Assembly: GCA_009667805.1 (NCBI GenBank)
Contig: CM019070.1
Span: 60,888,735 to 60,952,734 of the forward strand
Source of the DNA: Leptobrachium leishanense
Taxonomy: Eukaryota; Chordata; Amphibia; Anura; Megophryidae
Direction: 5' to 3'
DNA: 64,000 bases
In this document: positions 10,750 to 22,181 of the stretch, piece after piece
How the letters are laid out: the number at the start of each line of letters is the position of its first letter
Numbering within the stretch: position 1 is the first letter of the stretch
Program-made: the position numbers and the translations under genes
The notes under the pieces: model-generated
What the model saw: only the letters and a program-made list of their open reading frames with translations
Databases searched by the model: none
What the model was told of the DNA's origin: nothing

Positions 10750-11114
10750 TGACTTATTTGTCTTTACTTTAGACAGCTGCTGTAGAACCTCCTCCTCTGT
10801 AAACTCATATGTAAATGTCTATTTAGTGTTTCCTCCTAACTGAGGTCCCTTTCCTTCCTTTTCTTCTGCAAAGACTGAACAAAAATATTCATTGAGGCAG
10901 TCAGCGAGACTTTTATCCTCTTCTACATACCTTCCTTCCTTTGTTTTTAATCTAACTAATCCTTGTTTTACTTTTATTTTCTCGTTTATGTATCTAAAAA
11001 TGTTTTGTCCCCTTTTTTACTGACTGAGCTATTTTCTCTTCTGCGTGTGCTTTGGATGCTCTTATAAATTGCTTTGCCTCTTTCTGCCTAATCTTATAGA
11101 TTTGCCTATCTTCT

Positions 11115-12080
11115 TCAATCTGAGTTTTTTTTATAATTATTGAATGCTATCTTTTTGTTCTTCACTATTTTGGCCACTTCTGTAGAGTACCACAGTGGTT
11201 TCTTCCCTTTTTTGTTTTTGCTAACAAGCCGAATGCAACTGCCTGTGGCCTTCAATAATGCCTCCTTTAAGTAATCCCATTTCTCCTGGACTCCCTTTAA
11301 TCTCCTCCAGTCTGATAATGACTCATTCACACAAAATCTCATTTTAGAAAAATCTGTTTTTTTAAAGTCTAAAACTTTTGTTTTTGTGTGGTGCAGCTCC
11401 ATCCCTGTTCTTATATTAAACCACACTGACTGGTTATCACTAGATCCCAAATTTTCACCTACAACAACGTCCGATACCAAACCTCCATTTGTGAGTATTA
11501 AATCCAATATGGCCTCTTTACGGGTCGGCTCCTCAACTACTTGTGTTAGAGATAATCCCAGTAGGGAGTTTAGAATATTTGTACTCCTGGTGCACCGAGC
11601 TATTTTGGTTTTCCAGTTCACATCAGGAAGATTAAAGTCCCCCATGATAATAACTTCCCCCTTCATTGTCATTTTGGCTATTTCCCCACACAGCAGATTA
11701 TCTAGCTCTTCTACTTGTCCAGGGGGTCTATAGATCACACCTACACGAGCTACTGTATGATTGCCAAATGTTAGCGTAACCCTAACTGACTCTATGTTCA
11801 CCTCGCTCACTTTTGTTTGGTTCGTTTTTATGTTATTTTTCACATACAGGGCCATTCCTCCTCCTTTCCTACCTTCTCTGTCTTTTCTTTATAAAGAGTA
11901 CCCCGGTATTGCTATGTCCCAGTTATTTTTCTCACTGAACCATGTCTCAGTAACCACCACTAAATCTACTTTTTCAGCTGCCATCATTGCCTCCAGTTCA
12001 TTGATTTTATTGACTACACTGCGAGCATTTATAGACACGACTCTGAGCTTGTCATTTTTTACCCTGCATGTTGCTTGCAC
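11115..12080 (-). pseudogene. CR1 LINE ORF2, endonuclease part
   Basis: Two frames (12080-11889 and 11855-11115) together make the apurinic-like endonuclease. They contain SINARSVVNKINELE, TETWF, a GVIYRPPG segment, IMGDFNLPDVNW and SSDNQSVWF, matching the Mg-binding and catalytic blocks of the exo/endonuclease/phosphatase fold that nicks target DNA. A frameshift near 11860-11885 separates them. Confidence 0.82.
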
Positions 12081-12147
12081 TCTCAGATTTAGTTTTACGG
12101 GACAATCGGGCAGATTGTTCTTTACCCTTTTGTCCCCCCCTCCTAGT

Positions 12148-12560
12148 TTAAATATTCCTTTGTGAAACCTTTGAACTTCTCACTGAGAACATATGTTCCC
12201 CTATGAGTAAGATGCAAACCATCTTTTTTATACAGTTCCTTTCTGCTCCAATTAGAGCTATCATGGGACACAAAGCCAAATTCTTGCTCCCGACACTATT
12301 CCCGAAGCCACAAATTAAATTCCCTAGTGTGCATCTGCCTATCCTGAATGTTATGCACAGGCAGAACTTCAGAGAATGACACAGTGGACACAATCTGCTG
12401 TATTTCACCTTCAAGAACTCAAAAATCTTCCTTAATCTCAGAAACCTCATTGCTAGCCAAGTCATTTGTCCCTCGATGGACTAGAACGTCCACTTCCCCT
12501 TCCTGCTTTGTTTGTTTGACAATATTGAGAATACGTCTCCTGTCTCAATGAGCAGTAGCT
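12148..12560 (-). pseudogene. CR1 LINE ORF1, esterase-like C-terminal part
   Basis: The minus strand near 12466-12551 encodes VDVLVHRGTNDLAS, the GTND block of the SGNH-hydrolase (esterase) domain found in ORF1 of CR1 elements. Stops and shifts follow. Sequence upstream of ~12560 shows no more ORF1, so the copy was 5'-truncated on insertion. Confidence 0.65.
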
Positions 12561-12999
12561 CCAGGTGGCAGTGATACATAAGAACTGTGAGACTTTAACA
12601 TAGGCAAACATTTCCCTATATAAAAACTTGAAACTGCACTTGCATTATTATTTGCCATATGTGTTGTGTATAATCCTGAGTAATATTGCTTACAACAAAC
12701 ACCCCATGATGACTCTGTATATAATTTATAAACAAGGGATACACCCGATAAAATTGTATTGCATATGAGTCATTACAGGGTTTACATTACCTAAGCTTTT
12801 CCCATCCCTCCTGTGTCAATAATTAGGTCGATGACCTTAACCCTTTTTTATGTTTAGTGTTTACACCTTACACGAGATCCACTACGAAAGGATTTATGCC
12901 CGTGTGCCATCCAAAGAATATTTATCATTTTCTAGAAAAGGGACATATAACACCCCACTCGTGCGAGCAGCGCTCAACCAGAGATTAATCTTTATTTCT
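12561..12999. other. No feature recognised
   Basis: A/T-rich single-copy-looking sequence between the LINE and a MITE fragment. No open frame of note and no repeat edge seen. Confidence 0.5.
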
Positions 13000-13406
13000 G
13001 CAAGAAGAAGTGGATAGAGCCATCGTTCTCGACGCAGGAGGAGAATTGAGTATGTGATTTTTATCTGGGGTTTCTGCTGGTGCTGACTGATTCCGCAGAA
13101 GCGGAACCAGTTAGCACCAGGTCCTAGCTGTGCTTAACATTTTAATTAACCACAGATGGACAGTAATTAGTGTTAGGACTTTGCAATCCTAATGCTAATT
13201 AACACTTTGTGCTCCCCATGCTAAGCATAGGGAGCGCAAAGTACAGTAAGCTCGCGCTGAAAGGCGCAAGCTCCGAATCGCTAATGGGCTTTAACCCGTT
13301 AGCGTTTGGATTGTAATATGGTTCGCCCGCGCTATGGCAACCACAGCTAACGTTAATGCTCGCACAGGTGAGCGCTAACATTAGCGTTATGAGTGTAATA
13401 TGGCCC
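13000..13406 (-). repeat. GGGCC-ATTACA MITE family, truncated inverted copy
   Basis: Matches the reverse of 35373-36170 from its terminus (GTGTAATATGGCCC at 13393-13406) through GCGCTCACCTGTG-like and TTTGCGCTCCCTATGCTTA-like blocks to about 13000. Confidence 0.65.
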
Positions 13407-13552
13407 TAATACTGTAAATACAAATAAGTTTAATAATCTATGTAAACTTGTCTCTGTATTATTTTTGACTCTCGTTGTTTAGCCTTGTAAAACTGTGATA
13501 CAATTATTAATGACAATATAATAAATATTTAGTATTGATAATAACTCTGTTC

Positions 13553-13850
13553 TTTTAAAGGCACCATAAGGTGCCCGATATCGAGTTAGCTTGGTCCGCA
13601 GCTGAGTAGGTCAAAAGCAAATGAAATTTGTTTGTTGCAAATCAATTTTGTTTGCTTTTGGGCTCCTAAATGTGCTCCCAAAGTTTTAGCAACATGGACA
13701 TGATGACTGAGGCGCTAACACCTTTTAAAATCAGATGGAGAATGTGTATAAATACCATCTCTCCAGCAGGGGATAAACAAATCTCAGAAGTGTAGTAACT
13801 CCACCTGTCCAGCAGATGGCGACATCTGTTTGTTTTCATTATCGTCTAAT
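13553..13850. repeat. Truncated copy of the AAGGCACC TTAA-type repeat
   Basis: Contains AAGGCACCATAAGGTGCCC, the TTTGTTTGCTTTTGGGC block and a CCAGCAGATGGCGACATCTG end shared with 7133-7621 and 42792-43151. Flanking TTAA not found. Confidence 0.55.
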
Positions 13851-14171
13851 ACATACATAATTTACCATTTTCCTCTGTTAGAGTCCATTTGTCTTTCTGC
13901 AGACGTCCTCTGCCCTATATTCAACAGTTTGATATTTTTCGGGAAATCACCATACCGGTAAACTGAATCATTAAAGCTGATATATATATTTCCCATACTG
14001 CAAACGCTGATATTTGATATGATGAATCAAGATGCCTGTAAGCCCAGGTTTAAATCTCCTGAAGTGAAAGAAGGTCACAATGTAGCTGGAAAAGGTCCCA
14101 ATTTCGAACTCATAGTCAGAAACCTGCGTGAGCCTAGGACATGTATTGCTTTGCTATTCTTTTGGTCTAAC

Positions 14172-15533
14172 CAGTGTTGTGTCTAGGCGTAGGCCAACAA
14201 GGCCTAGGACGGCACTTTCCAGGAGGCGGCACCCCGCTGCTGAGTGACCCACCGCACCCCCGTGGGACGCACCCCCGGCGGCCGCCAGTTTCTGGATCCC
14301 AGAGTGCAGCCGTTATAGGAGCAGCCAGTGGCGTCAAAATAATCGGCAGCGCGATGCTGCCGTCTACGATGCCTAGCATCTAACTGGCTGCTCCTCCGTT
14401 CTCTCCGTCACGTGAGAACACTGGGAGGAAGTGATCATAAAACGTCACTTCCTCCCAGCGCCTGTCCATTCTGCCACCTGCCACGGAGGATGAAGGCCTA
14501 CGGCTGCTGGCTTCCAGCATGAAAGAAGGTGATATGAACTGGACTGGACTGGAGGGGGAATGGGCTGGAGAGGGTGTAATGAATATGAGAAGGTTGGTGA
14601 AATGGGTTAAAATGAAAAAGGGGGATGGAATTAATATAAGGAGGGTGGGAATTAAGGGCAAATTAATATAAGGAGGGGTAAATTAATATAAGGAGGGGGG
14701 CAAATTAATATAAGGAGGGGGTAAATTAATATAAGGAGGGGGTAAATTAATATAAGGAAGGAGGGATGCCAAATTAATATAAGGAGGGGGGCAAAGTAAT
14801 ATAAGGAATTGAGGGGTGCCAAATTAATATAAGGAGGGGGGCAAATTAATATAAGGAGGGGGCAAATGAATATTAGGAGGGGGCAACTGAATATTAGGAG
14901 GGGCAAATGAATATAAGGAGGGGGCCAATTGAATATTAGGAGGGGAGCAAATGAATATAAGGAGGAGGCCAAATGAATATTAGGAGGGGGCAAATGAATA
15001 TAAGGAGGGGGGCCAAATTAATATTAGGAGGGGGGCCAAATTAATATAAGGAGGGGGCAAATTAATATTAGGAGAGGGGCAAATGAATTTAAGGAGGGGG
15101 CCAAATTAATATTAGAGGGGGGAAAAGGAGCCTGCAAGTGCCAGCCAGACCTGTGCCAGCAGGAGCAGACCCATCCACACCAGAGCCAGCAAGACCAGGC
15201 CCAGCAGCCACATCATTGCCACTGGCAGACAGACCAATGCCACAGAGACAGAGAGTGATGGTGTTACACTGCCCAGGTCTCAAGCTTGTTGACGGACGGA
15301 GGACAGTAAATATTAAAAAAAAAAAAAATTGCTGTGTAGTTTATAATCATTGCCTTTACCATGAGCGTTTTATTGCTGTGCAGCTCTGTGATACGCTCAT
15401 ACACAGTGCACTTTTCTGTGGGTTTTATTGCTGTGCAGCTCTGTGATACGCTCATACACAGTGTGTCAAATTTAAATTGGGGTGCACAAGTTTAATCAGG
15501 CCTAGGGCAGCACAAAATCTAAATATACCACTG
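14172..15533. mobile_element. Non-autonomous hAT element with internal minisatellite
   Basis: The element begins CAGTGTTGTGTCTAG and ends CTAAATATACCACTG, imperfect inverted ends. It is flanked by an exact 8-bp duplication GGTCTAAC (14164-14171 and 15534-15541), the hAT signature. Inside are a G/C-rich left part, the minisatellite and a poly-A run at 15315-15329. No transposase is encoded; long minus-strand frames across the minisatellite are artefacts. Confidence 0.88.
14655..15120. repeat. Minisatellite, ~23-bp unit, about 20 copies
   Basis: Units are variants of AAATTAATATAAGGAGGGGG. Copies near the right side often read AATGAATATTAGG. The array lies wholly within the hAT element above. 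Confidence 0.92.
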
Positions 15534-15639
15534 GGTCTAACCTTGTGGGAAGGCTAGTTGTATCATAATGGGGACATCTTAATGTATATATTAGAGAGAT
15601 ATGAGTCTTCCCACCCTGCCTCCCTGTATGTGCCAAAAA

Positions 15640-16060
15640 TACAAACTGCCAGGTGTGATTTTAAATAACAACAAGCAATTGGTGATATGGAGAAGAAACG
15701 TACCTTATCTTAAAATGAAGTGCTGAGGAAGTTCCCTGGAGATGGTCCGATACTCCACACAAGGATAAGAAGAGAAAATTGGAAGTCCTCAGCGTCTGAA
15801 ATGGATCCCCGTGGGTCTATTCAGCAGACCACGGATACTGGAATCGCCAAAATTAGCAAGAAGATGGGTATAGGATAAAACTTTTTATTCTGAATAAAAT
15901 AAAATATAATACATATACAAAGCCCAACGCGTTTCGTCTATAAAATAGACTTTTTCAAGGGCGATAAAAATACATGAATTGTAAAAATCAAATAATATAA
16001 TGATTTTAAATAAATGAAACTATAGAACATAGTAATACATACATACCCACCAGCAAATAT
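15640..16060 (-). repeat. Dispersed element with GCGAAACGC core, copy 2
   Basis: The plus strand carries AACGCGTTTCGTCTATAAAA at 15927-15946 followed by CTTTTTCAAGG, the reverse of the AGC(T)-GAAG...GCGAAACGCGTT order of the other copies. Outer limits are approximate. Confidence 0.45.
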
Positions 16061-16150
16061 AGTGGACGAGGGAATGTTAAATGTCATTGTCCTTTTTCTT
16101 CAAACTTTCTATTCATAATTATTGGAGGAATTTATCATGTCTGCGATTAA

Positions 16151-16448
16151 GGCCGGGGGCACACTAGGTGTTTTCTTTAACGCACTAGCATGCGTTAAAG
16201 AAAACTTTAATGCACCGGCCCCCCCTCGACATCCACCTGCCCCCCTCCACAAGGCTGCAAAGTGCGATCCTCCTATGGAGGATCGCACTTTGCAGCCCCG
16301 TCGACGCGCATCGACAGTGATGATCTCTAGGTGCACGCATGCTAGGTGCAAGCATGTGACCCGCTCCATCCGCAGCATCACAACGCTGCGACGGGCGCTG
16401 GTAATACGCGTTAATGCGCACAAGAAGACACCTAGTGTGCCCCCAGCC
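16151..16448. mobile_element. Harbinger-like MITE, 298 bp
   Basis: Ends GGCCGGGGGCACACTAGGTG and CACCTAGTGTGCCCCCAGCC form near-perfect inverted repeats, flanked by TAA on the left and TTA on the right. Inside, 16254-16293 is a perfect 40-bp palindrome around TATGGA. Both strands are open across it because it is a palindrome, not because it codes. Confidence 0.7.
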
Positions 16449-16651
16449 TTATATCCGCAACGGAAAGGTTTCAAATATAATATTGTGGATATTGCTCTCA
16501 TATAGATATTTTTAATTGTTTGGTAGATGAAATTCTAAGTAATGATAGGATTTTTAAACAATAAATTATATTTGGAATGTTTCTTTTCATTATTATTTGT
16601 TCATTTCTCTATTCTTTTAATTTTTTTCATGACCATGTTCTGCCACTCTAT

Positions 16652-16831
16652 CAGGGTTATTCAGAGAGCGTGAAAAGCAGGAGAATGACTAGAGAATGAA
16701 AAATTCTAGGTCAAAATAGCCAAACCAGAAAAATTCTCACTTTCATCTCACTTTCCAAATTGGCTATTTTGACCTAGAATTTTTCATTCTCCAGTCATTC
16801 TCCTGCTTTTCATGCTCTCTGAATAACCCTG
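16652..16831. mobile_element. Palindromic MITE, CAGGGTTATTCA family, 180 bp
   Basis: The left half CAGGGTTATTCAGAGAGCGT... is repeated inverted in the right half ...GCTCTCTGAATAACCCTG, with a GGTCAAAATAGCC core. TAT flanks both sides (16649-16651, 16832-16834). Confidence 0.75.
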
Positions 16832-17356
16832 TATATGTTTTGTAATTGATGTGCTTTTGTTGGGGTTCTCTTCTTTTATGCTTAATGAAATAATAAACGT
16901 TACATTTTGTACGTTACAACTAGGGATGAGCTGAACACTCCCCGAGTTCGGTTCGAAGCCGAAGCCGAACTTTCGAAATGTTCGGATCCGGACCCGGACC
17001 CGAACCCGAACCCCATACAAGTCAATGGGGCAGAAAATTCGGTTTTTAGAGTGCCCTCCAAGAGAGCATATATGCTAGATATTTGCCATAAAAAGTGTAT
17101 GGGGGTCTGGGTAGTGCCCTGGGGGACAGGAAACAAGGACAAAAAGTTTAAAAAAAAACGTTTTTAAAGGGACAGTGAGTGTTCCATGAAATAAGGGTTA
17201 AAAATAAAAACGAAAAATTCCTTCAAATATCGTGCCTAGGAGGTCCCCATAACCTGCCCGTGAAGTGGCGGATTTCTAGGATGTATAGAAATATGTAAAA
17301 ACAAAAAAATGACATTTCAAATGACGGTAAATGCTTTTCCTTTAATCTATCCATAA

Positions 17357-17781
17357 GGCTAGGGTCAGACTGAGGCAGTGCGAACGCGCGTTCTGGCGCA
17401 CTTAATCACGGCCGCACTAGCAGCAGATGCCGGGCAATGACGGCCAATATACGAAGTACGGTCGCGCAAAAGTCCGGCTGCGCAACGCAAGTGGAAAATG
17501 AACGCATTTTTTCGAGAACGTGAAACCGCAGGTACTGACGTACAGAGTGCGCTGCGTCCGCTAGCGGCGTGTGTGTGTGATTAGGAGACGTCAGACGCTG
17601 CTAATGTCCGGCCAACATAACGTCCAGACACAAAAAGTGTTTTATTGATGATCCGTACAAAATCACGGACGAAAATGCGCATAGTATGACCACTATCACG
17701 TATTCTGTGAAAAAATGCGTCCATTCGTTCGAACGCACTTTTTCACAGACAACATAAAAATGCGTTCGTCTGACCCTAGCC
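17357..17781. mobile_element. PIF/Harbinger MITE, 425 bp
   Basis: Begins GGCTAGGGTCAGACTGAG and ends CGTCTGACCCTAGCC, flanked by TAA (17354-17356, 17782-17784). The related hAT arm at about 22590 reads CATAAACAACTG without the insertion, so the empty site is visible in this window. About 250 bases of the left side and 150 of the right match the ends of the autonomous element at 22743-26340. Confidence 0.9.
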
Positions 17782-17867
17782 TAAACAACTGCTTGGGGCG
17801 GCAGTCTGTATGAAAAGAGGAGACATTTTCGGACACACAGAAAAAGTTTACAGATTTTTTAGCGGTG

Positions 17868-18806
17868 AAAAGCAGGAGAATGACTGGAGAATGGAAAATT
17901 CTAGACCAAATAGCCGATTTGGAAAGTGAGAAAATTGAGAGAATTTTTCTGGTTTGGCTATTTTGACCTAGAATTTTCTCTTCAGTCATTCTCCTGAGTT
18001 TCACCTTTCTCTGAAAAACCCTGTCAGGGTTATTCAGAGAGCGGTGTAGAGCAGGAGAATGACTGGAGAATGGAAAATTCTAGATCAAAATAGCCAAACC
18101 AGAAAAATTCTCCCATTTAGGCTAGGGTCAGACTAGCGAATTTTTAACATGCGTTTAGGCGCACTTAATCACGGACGCACTAGCAGCAAATGACGGGCAA
18201 TGGCAGCCAATATACGAAGTACGGTCGCACGAACGTCCGGCTGCGCAATGCAAGTGGAAAATGAACGCATATTTTCGAGAACGCAGAACCGCTAGTATGG
18301 ACGTACAGAGTGCGCTGCGTCCACTAGCGGCGTGTGTGCGTGATTTGGAGACGTCAGACCCTGCTCATGTCCGGCCAACATAACGTCCAGACACCCAAAG
18401 TTTCCTGGTTTGGATCCGTAAAAAATCACGCACAAAAATGCGCATCGTATGACCGTTTTCACGCATTCCGTGAAAAAATAAGGCTATGTGTTCGGACGCA
18501 CTTTTTGACGGTCGCTGTGAAAAATGCGTTAGTCTGACCCTAGCCTTATCTCACTTTCCAAATCGGCTATTTGGTCCAGATTGTTCACAATTCCTGCCAT
18601 TCTCCTGGTTTTCACCTTTCTCTGAACAACCCTGAGAGAGAGGTGAAAGCCAGGAGAACTGGCAGGAGAAGAGAACAATCTAGACCAAATAGCCAATTTG
18701 GAAAGTGAGTTAAATGGGAGAATTTTTCGGGTTTGGCTATTTTGACCTAGAATTTTCACTTCTCCAGTTATTCTCCTGCTTTTCACCGCTCTCTGAATAA
18801 CCCTGT
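17868..18806. repeat. Three head-to-tail palindromic CAGGGTTATTCA MITEs
   Basis: Units at about 17868-18023, 18024-18634 (split by a Harbinger MITE) and 18635-18806 each fold on a GACCTAGAATTTT / AAAATTCTAGGTC core and end TCTCTGAA(T/C)AACCCTG. Adjacent copies share ends, suggesting repeated insertion into the same target. Confidence 0.7.
18120..18545. mobile_element. PIF/Harbinger MITE, 426 bp
   Basis: Starts GGCTAGGGTCAGACTAGCG, ends TTAGTCTGACCCTAGCC, with TTA duplicated at 18117-18119 and 18546-18548. Same family as 17357-17781, and inserted inside a palindromic MITE. Confidence 0.9.
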
Positions 18807-18844
18807 GAATGTTTAATCCCGAGGTGAAAAATAACATTGCTTAA

Positions 18845-19335
18845 GGCTGGGGTCAGACGAGCGCAGTTATCACGTCCGTGTTGCCGCACATTTGTACCTC
18901 TGTGGCAGCATAGCATTCTGACCAGTGGAGCCCCACACACGAAGTACGTCCGCACGGAAGTGCGGATGCATGGCGGACTCAGCAAACCGATGCAGGTTAG
19001 GCAAGAACATAATACTGCTAGAACGGACGTGCGGAGCGCGCCACGTCCGCAACGTCCGTGTAGCTTTGTATGTGAGTGATGAAACAAGGTCAGATGGACT
19101 GCATTTATACATCCAACATTTTTGACGGACAGACGGACAGTGGTTAACTGGTGTTTGAAAAAAATTCAAAATAACATCTAAGGCTAGGGTCAGATGAGCG
19201 CATTTTGTACAGACTGTTTGTTGTCAGTCAGTAAGTACGTCCGTACTGCAGGGATGCACAGTCCCTACAAAATGCGCTCATCTGACCCTAGCCTTAGATG
19301 TAATTTTGAATTTTTTTCAAACACCAGTTAACCAC
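18845..19335. repeat. Harbinger-like left end plus foldback pair
   Basis: A Harbinger-type terminus (GGCTGGGGTCAGACGAGCGC) starts at 18845. At its far side, about 19140-19212 and 19261-19335 are inverted copies of each other (~70 bp arms), each holding a GGTTAACTGGTGTTTG block and a GGCTAGGGTCAGATGAGCGC terminus. It looks like two element ends joined head to head. Confidence 0.6.
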
Positions 19336-20495
19336 TTGACTGCTATGGACGCGTCCAGCCAAGTGGTTCTCCTGTGCTATGGACGCGCTGAGCGTGTCCA
19401 TGCACAGGAGGCAGCAATCCGCCGGATTCCGGTGGATTGCTGCGCCCCCCGTGCAGGCTGACATCTTGGATGTCAGTCCAGCACTCCGGGACCCGGCGGA
19501 GCATTAGATGTCATCGCGGTGGCGCGATGACATCTAATTCAGGCGCCCCCCCGCATGTGCCGAGGAAGCGCCTGAAAGGGAGGGGGAGGTCCTTCAGACC
19601 TCTCTCCCTCCGATCGCCGGGGGCAGAGGTTAATCCAGGCACCATTTGGAAGGGCACAGCCTGCCCTTCCAAACGGTGGCTGTGATTAACCCCTGGGGAG
19701 AGGGATCACGAATCGGCGCTGAAAAGCGCCGGATCGTGATTCCTCCCTGGAGCTGGCCGACATCTTGGATGTCGGCCAAGCCTCCAGGAACTCCCCCTGA
19801 GGACTGGCATCATCGTGCATAGCACGATGACGCCAGTCCTGGAGTTAACCCTAGCTGCCACCCATGGTGGAGATAGGGGGTTCCAATGAACCCCCTATCT
19901 CCGATCCGTGGCAGCTAGGGGTTAATGTTTGATATCGTTGGATCGGCCAGAGCATGAAAAATGTTTTTTTTAAAAAATAAAAAATAAAACAAATTCTAAA
20001 TAAATTCTTAAAAAAAAATAAACAAGTTTTTTTGTTTTGTTAATGCAGCAATATTGTTCCCATTTCAATTATAATGTGAACAATAATGCTGCACTAACGA
20101 TTTTTGTATGCGGTGCGTTTGTTAAAAAAAGCAAACTTTTCCCCCAAAAAAAAATGTAACGAGACCCCAATTCTAATTTTTTTAACAAGCGCACCCCATA
20201 CAAAATATAACCGCAAACGATCGCATGTTAAAATGTGAAAAAAACACTTTACACATAATAAATTATTGAAAATTCTAATTTTATTGCATTTTTGTTATAA
20301 TATACAGACATGACATAACGTATACATATAATAATGACATATTATGAATCTGCCAAGTCTGCCAGAAAGAACGATATATAATATGTCTGGGTCATATATC
20401 AAAATATGGCTACAAAACGCGGTTAAACATGATGAGCGAAAGCGTAAAATGACCTCAGCATAGAGGTGTGAAAAGCTCAGCAGCGAAAGGGTTAA
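19328..20495. mobile_element. TTAA-flanked non-autonomous element (piggyBac-like), copy 1
   Basis: Begins TTAACCACTTGACTGC and ends GCGAAAGGGTTAA, so both ends fall on TTAA. It is rich in hairpins: AGATGTCATCGCG / CGCGATGACATCT, a GACATCTTGGATGTC pair, and GGGGGTTCC / GGAACCCCC-type stems. A second copy lies at 48808-49837. No coding capacity seen. Confidence 0.7.
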
Positions 20496-20916
20496 ATGCA
20501 GCATATTAGGATGTTTTAGGGAATTAATTCTCAAATCTCAATCAGAAGCAGACACCACCCCACCCTCAGTATGGTGTACAATGTATCAAATTGATTACCA
20601 GACTAAAAACACCTGGTGTTATTCCCGTTTGTGAACAGAGGTCATTTAGAGTTGAAAATCTTTCCACTAACACATTAGTTTTTAATTCAATATCTAATAA
20701 ACCGTTGCTTTTAATATTCTGCAGTAAAGAGTTTCTTTACTTCTAGATTTTTTTGTATTTTTTTAAGCATTTTCTATACTTTTTTCAAAATTTCTTTTTT
20801 TTTTCGAACTCGAACCGAACACGCCCAAAAAGTCGAAATTCGCGAACTTTCGAACTGCCAAAGTTCGGGTCGAACTCGAACCGTCCGAACCCGAACAGCC
20901 CATCCCTAGTTACAAC

Positions 20917-22181
20917 CCACTACTCTCGAGCCTATGAAAAGGCTTTTTGGGGGGCTTCTTCATTAGAGGTTTGCACAGTTGAAAACTCAGTTTTGTTTAG
21001 GTTCGTTTGAAAACAATTTCATTTTCGTAATTTCGTTTTGTTTCGTAATTTCGATTCGAATTTCAGATCACTAAAAAACAATAAATCAAATCCTGCTCTA
21101 TTACTGTTAATTATGGATAAACATGAGGGTTAAAAGGCAAGCTAGGGTTAAATATTGAGCTGTCTATTGGCCTGTGGTCCTGAATACATTGTCCTTTAAA
21201 AGCGCAGAGCCACTGGCTGTTACAGAAAGCTGCATGTAGTGTGAAATCTGCATGCAGCTTTTATCAATCTCTGTAACGCTGTCCATACTCATCATACAAG
21301 GACTTCCCCCTGTGTGATGTGTATGAGCGTTGTTATGGAGATTATTGCGAGCAGGCAGGAAGGTGCTGTCGTAAATGCCAGTCCAAACGCAGGTTGTGCA
21401 GTAACAGATCAAGACTCGGTATGGCTGATCCCAATTCCCGCACGGTTCAGTTTCTGCAGCTCTTATATCTGATCAGGACATCCCCTTTCAAAAGTAGATT
21501 ATGGCCCCCCACCCGCCTTCCCAGTTCCAGTGTATGGTCTGTGTTTTATCTTGTTTATAGTCACAGGTTGGTGAGATGTAACTCTTTGTCAACGTCTGAA
21601 GATACAACCGATGATCAGTAACCACTGGAAAAGCGATCTCTTGCAAAAAGAACTGAATGCTGTCGTTTGTATAAAACTGCCTGCTGACTCGAATGCAGTT
21701 GGTAGTGATACTAGGCAAAATCAGTTCTTTTAAAGTTGCATTTTTTACAAATGAATTATAATAAAGCTGTGGTCAAATCCCTTTTTCAATCAAATTGCTG
21801 TTGTTGTCTGTTTGTGTGAGTGTGTAGTCTGAGAGAGTATCATGGTACTAGTTAACTCCTTCACTATCAAGAGCTTTTTATAGAAAATAATTTTGTCTTA
21901 GCATTTATTTTAAAAAATGGGATGTGAACGTGAAATAGATGAAATAGAAATTTTTATACTGTGATAGTTGAAAAATGTGTTCATTATATTGCTAGGATGA
22001 AAGATTCAGAACTCTATTTGTTGTCCTTTATCTTAAACAATTTCAAATGGAGTCTCCATTATCAGCATACAGGCAGAAATTACCTTTATGTCGAATATAG
22101 TAGTGGTTATTAAGATTTCTAATAAAAATAGTCAGATATCTTGCTTACTGGGATATGTATTGATAATAATGAGATTATTAG
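20917..22181. other. Spacer between hAT elements
   Basis: Contains a short TTTCG-rich fragment (20960-21075) related to the MITEs at 23343 and 33370, then sequence without recognisable genes. Open frames around 21164-21718 are not protein-like to me. Confidence 0.45.

Larger units (their letters stand above)
9243..12560 (-). mobile_element. CR1-type LINE, 5'-truncated and mutated
   Basis: Minus-strand order is the end of ORF1, then ORF2 with endonuclease and reverse transcriptase, then a short 3' end with TTCTATGTTTCTA repeats near 9243-9262, typical of CR1. About 3.3 kb remain. Several frameshifts and stops split the frames, so this copy is dead. Confidence 0.85.
16921..20908. mobile_element. 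hAT element with GTTCG-rich ends, enlarged to 4 kb by nested insertions
   Basis: Starts TAGGGATGAGC and ends GCCCATCCCTA, inside an exact 8-bp duplication GTTACAAC (16913-16920 and 20909-20916). The terminal arms are dense in GTTCG/CGAAC. Left arm 16921-17356 matches 22182-22600 and the reverse of 1300-1730. Nested within it are Harbinger MITEs (17357-17781, 18120-18545), palindromic MITEs, a foldback pair and a TTAA element. No transposase frame survives. Confidence 0.9.

Noticed and set aside
13199..13381. Possible tRNA-like or structured RNA in GC-balanced hairpins
   Set aside because: The hairpins are shared by all copies of a MITE family and there are no A- and B-box sequences.
14652..14993. 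113-codon minus frame with repeated PPYIN and LLILI blocks
   Set aside because: It is the minisatellite read in one frame.
16109..16505. Mirror-like frames of about 130 codons on both strands
   Set aside because: They arise from an inverted-repeat MITE, so each strand resembles the other.
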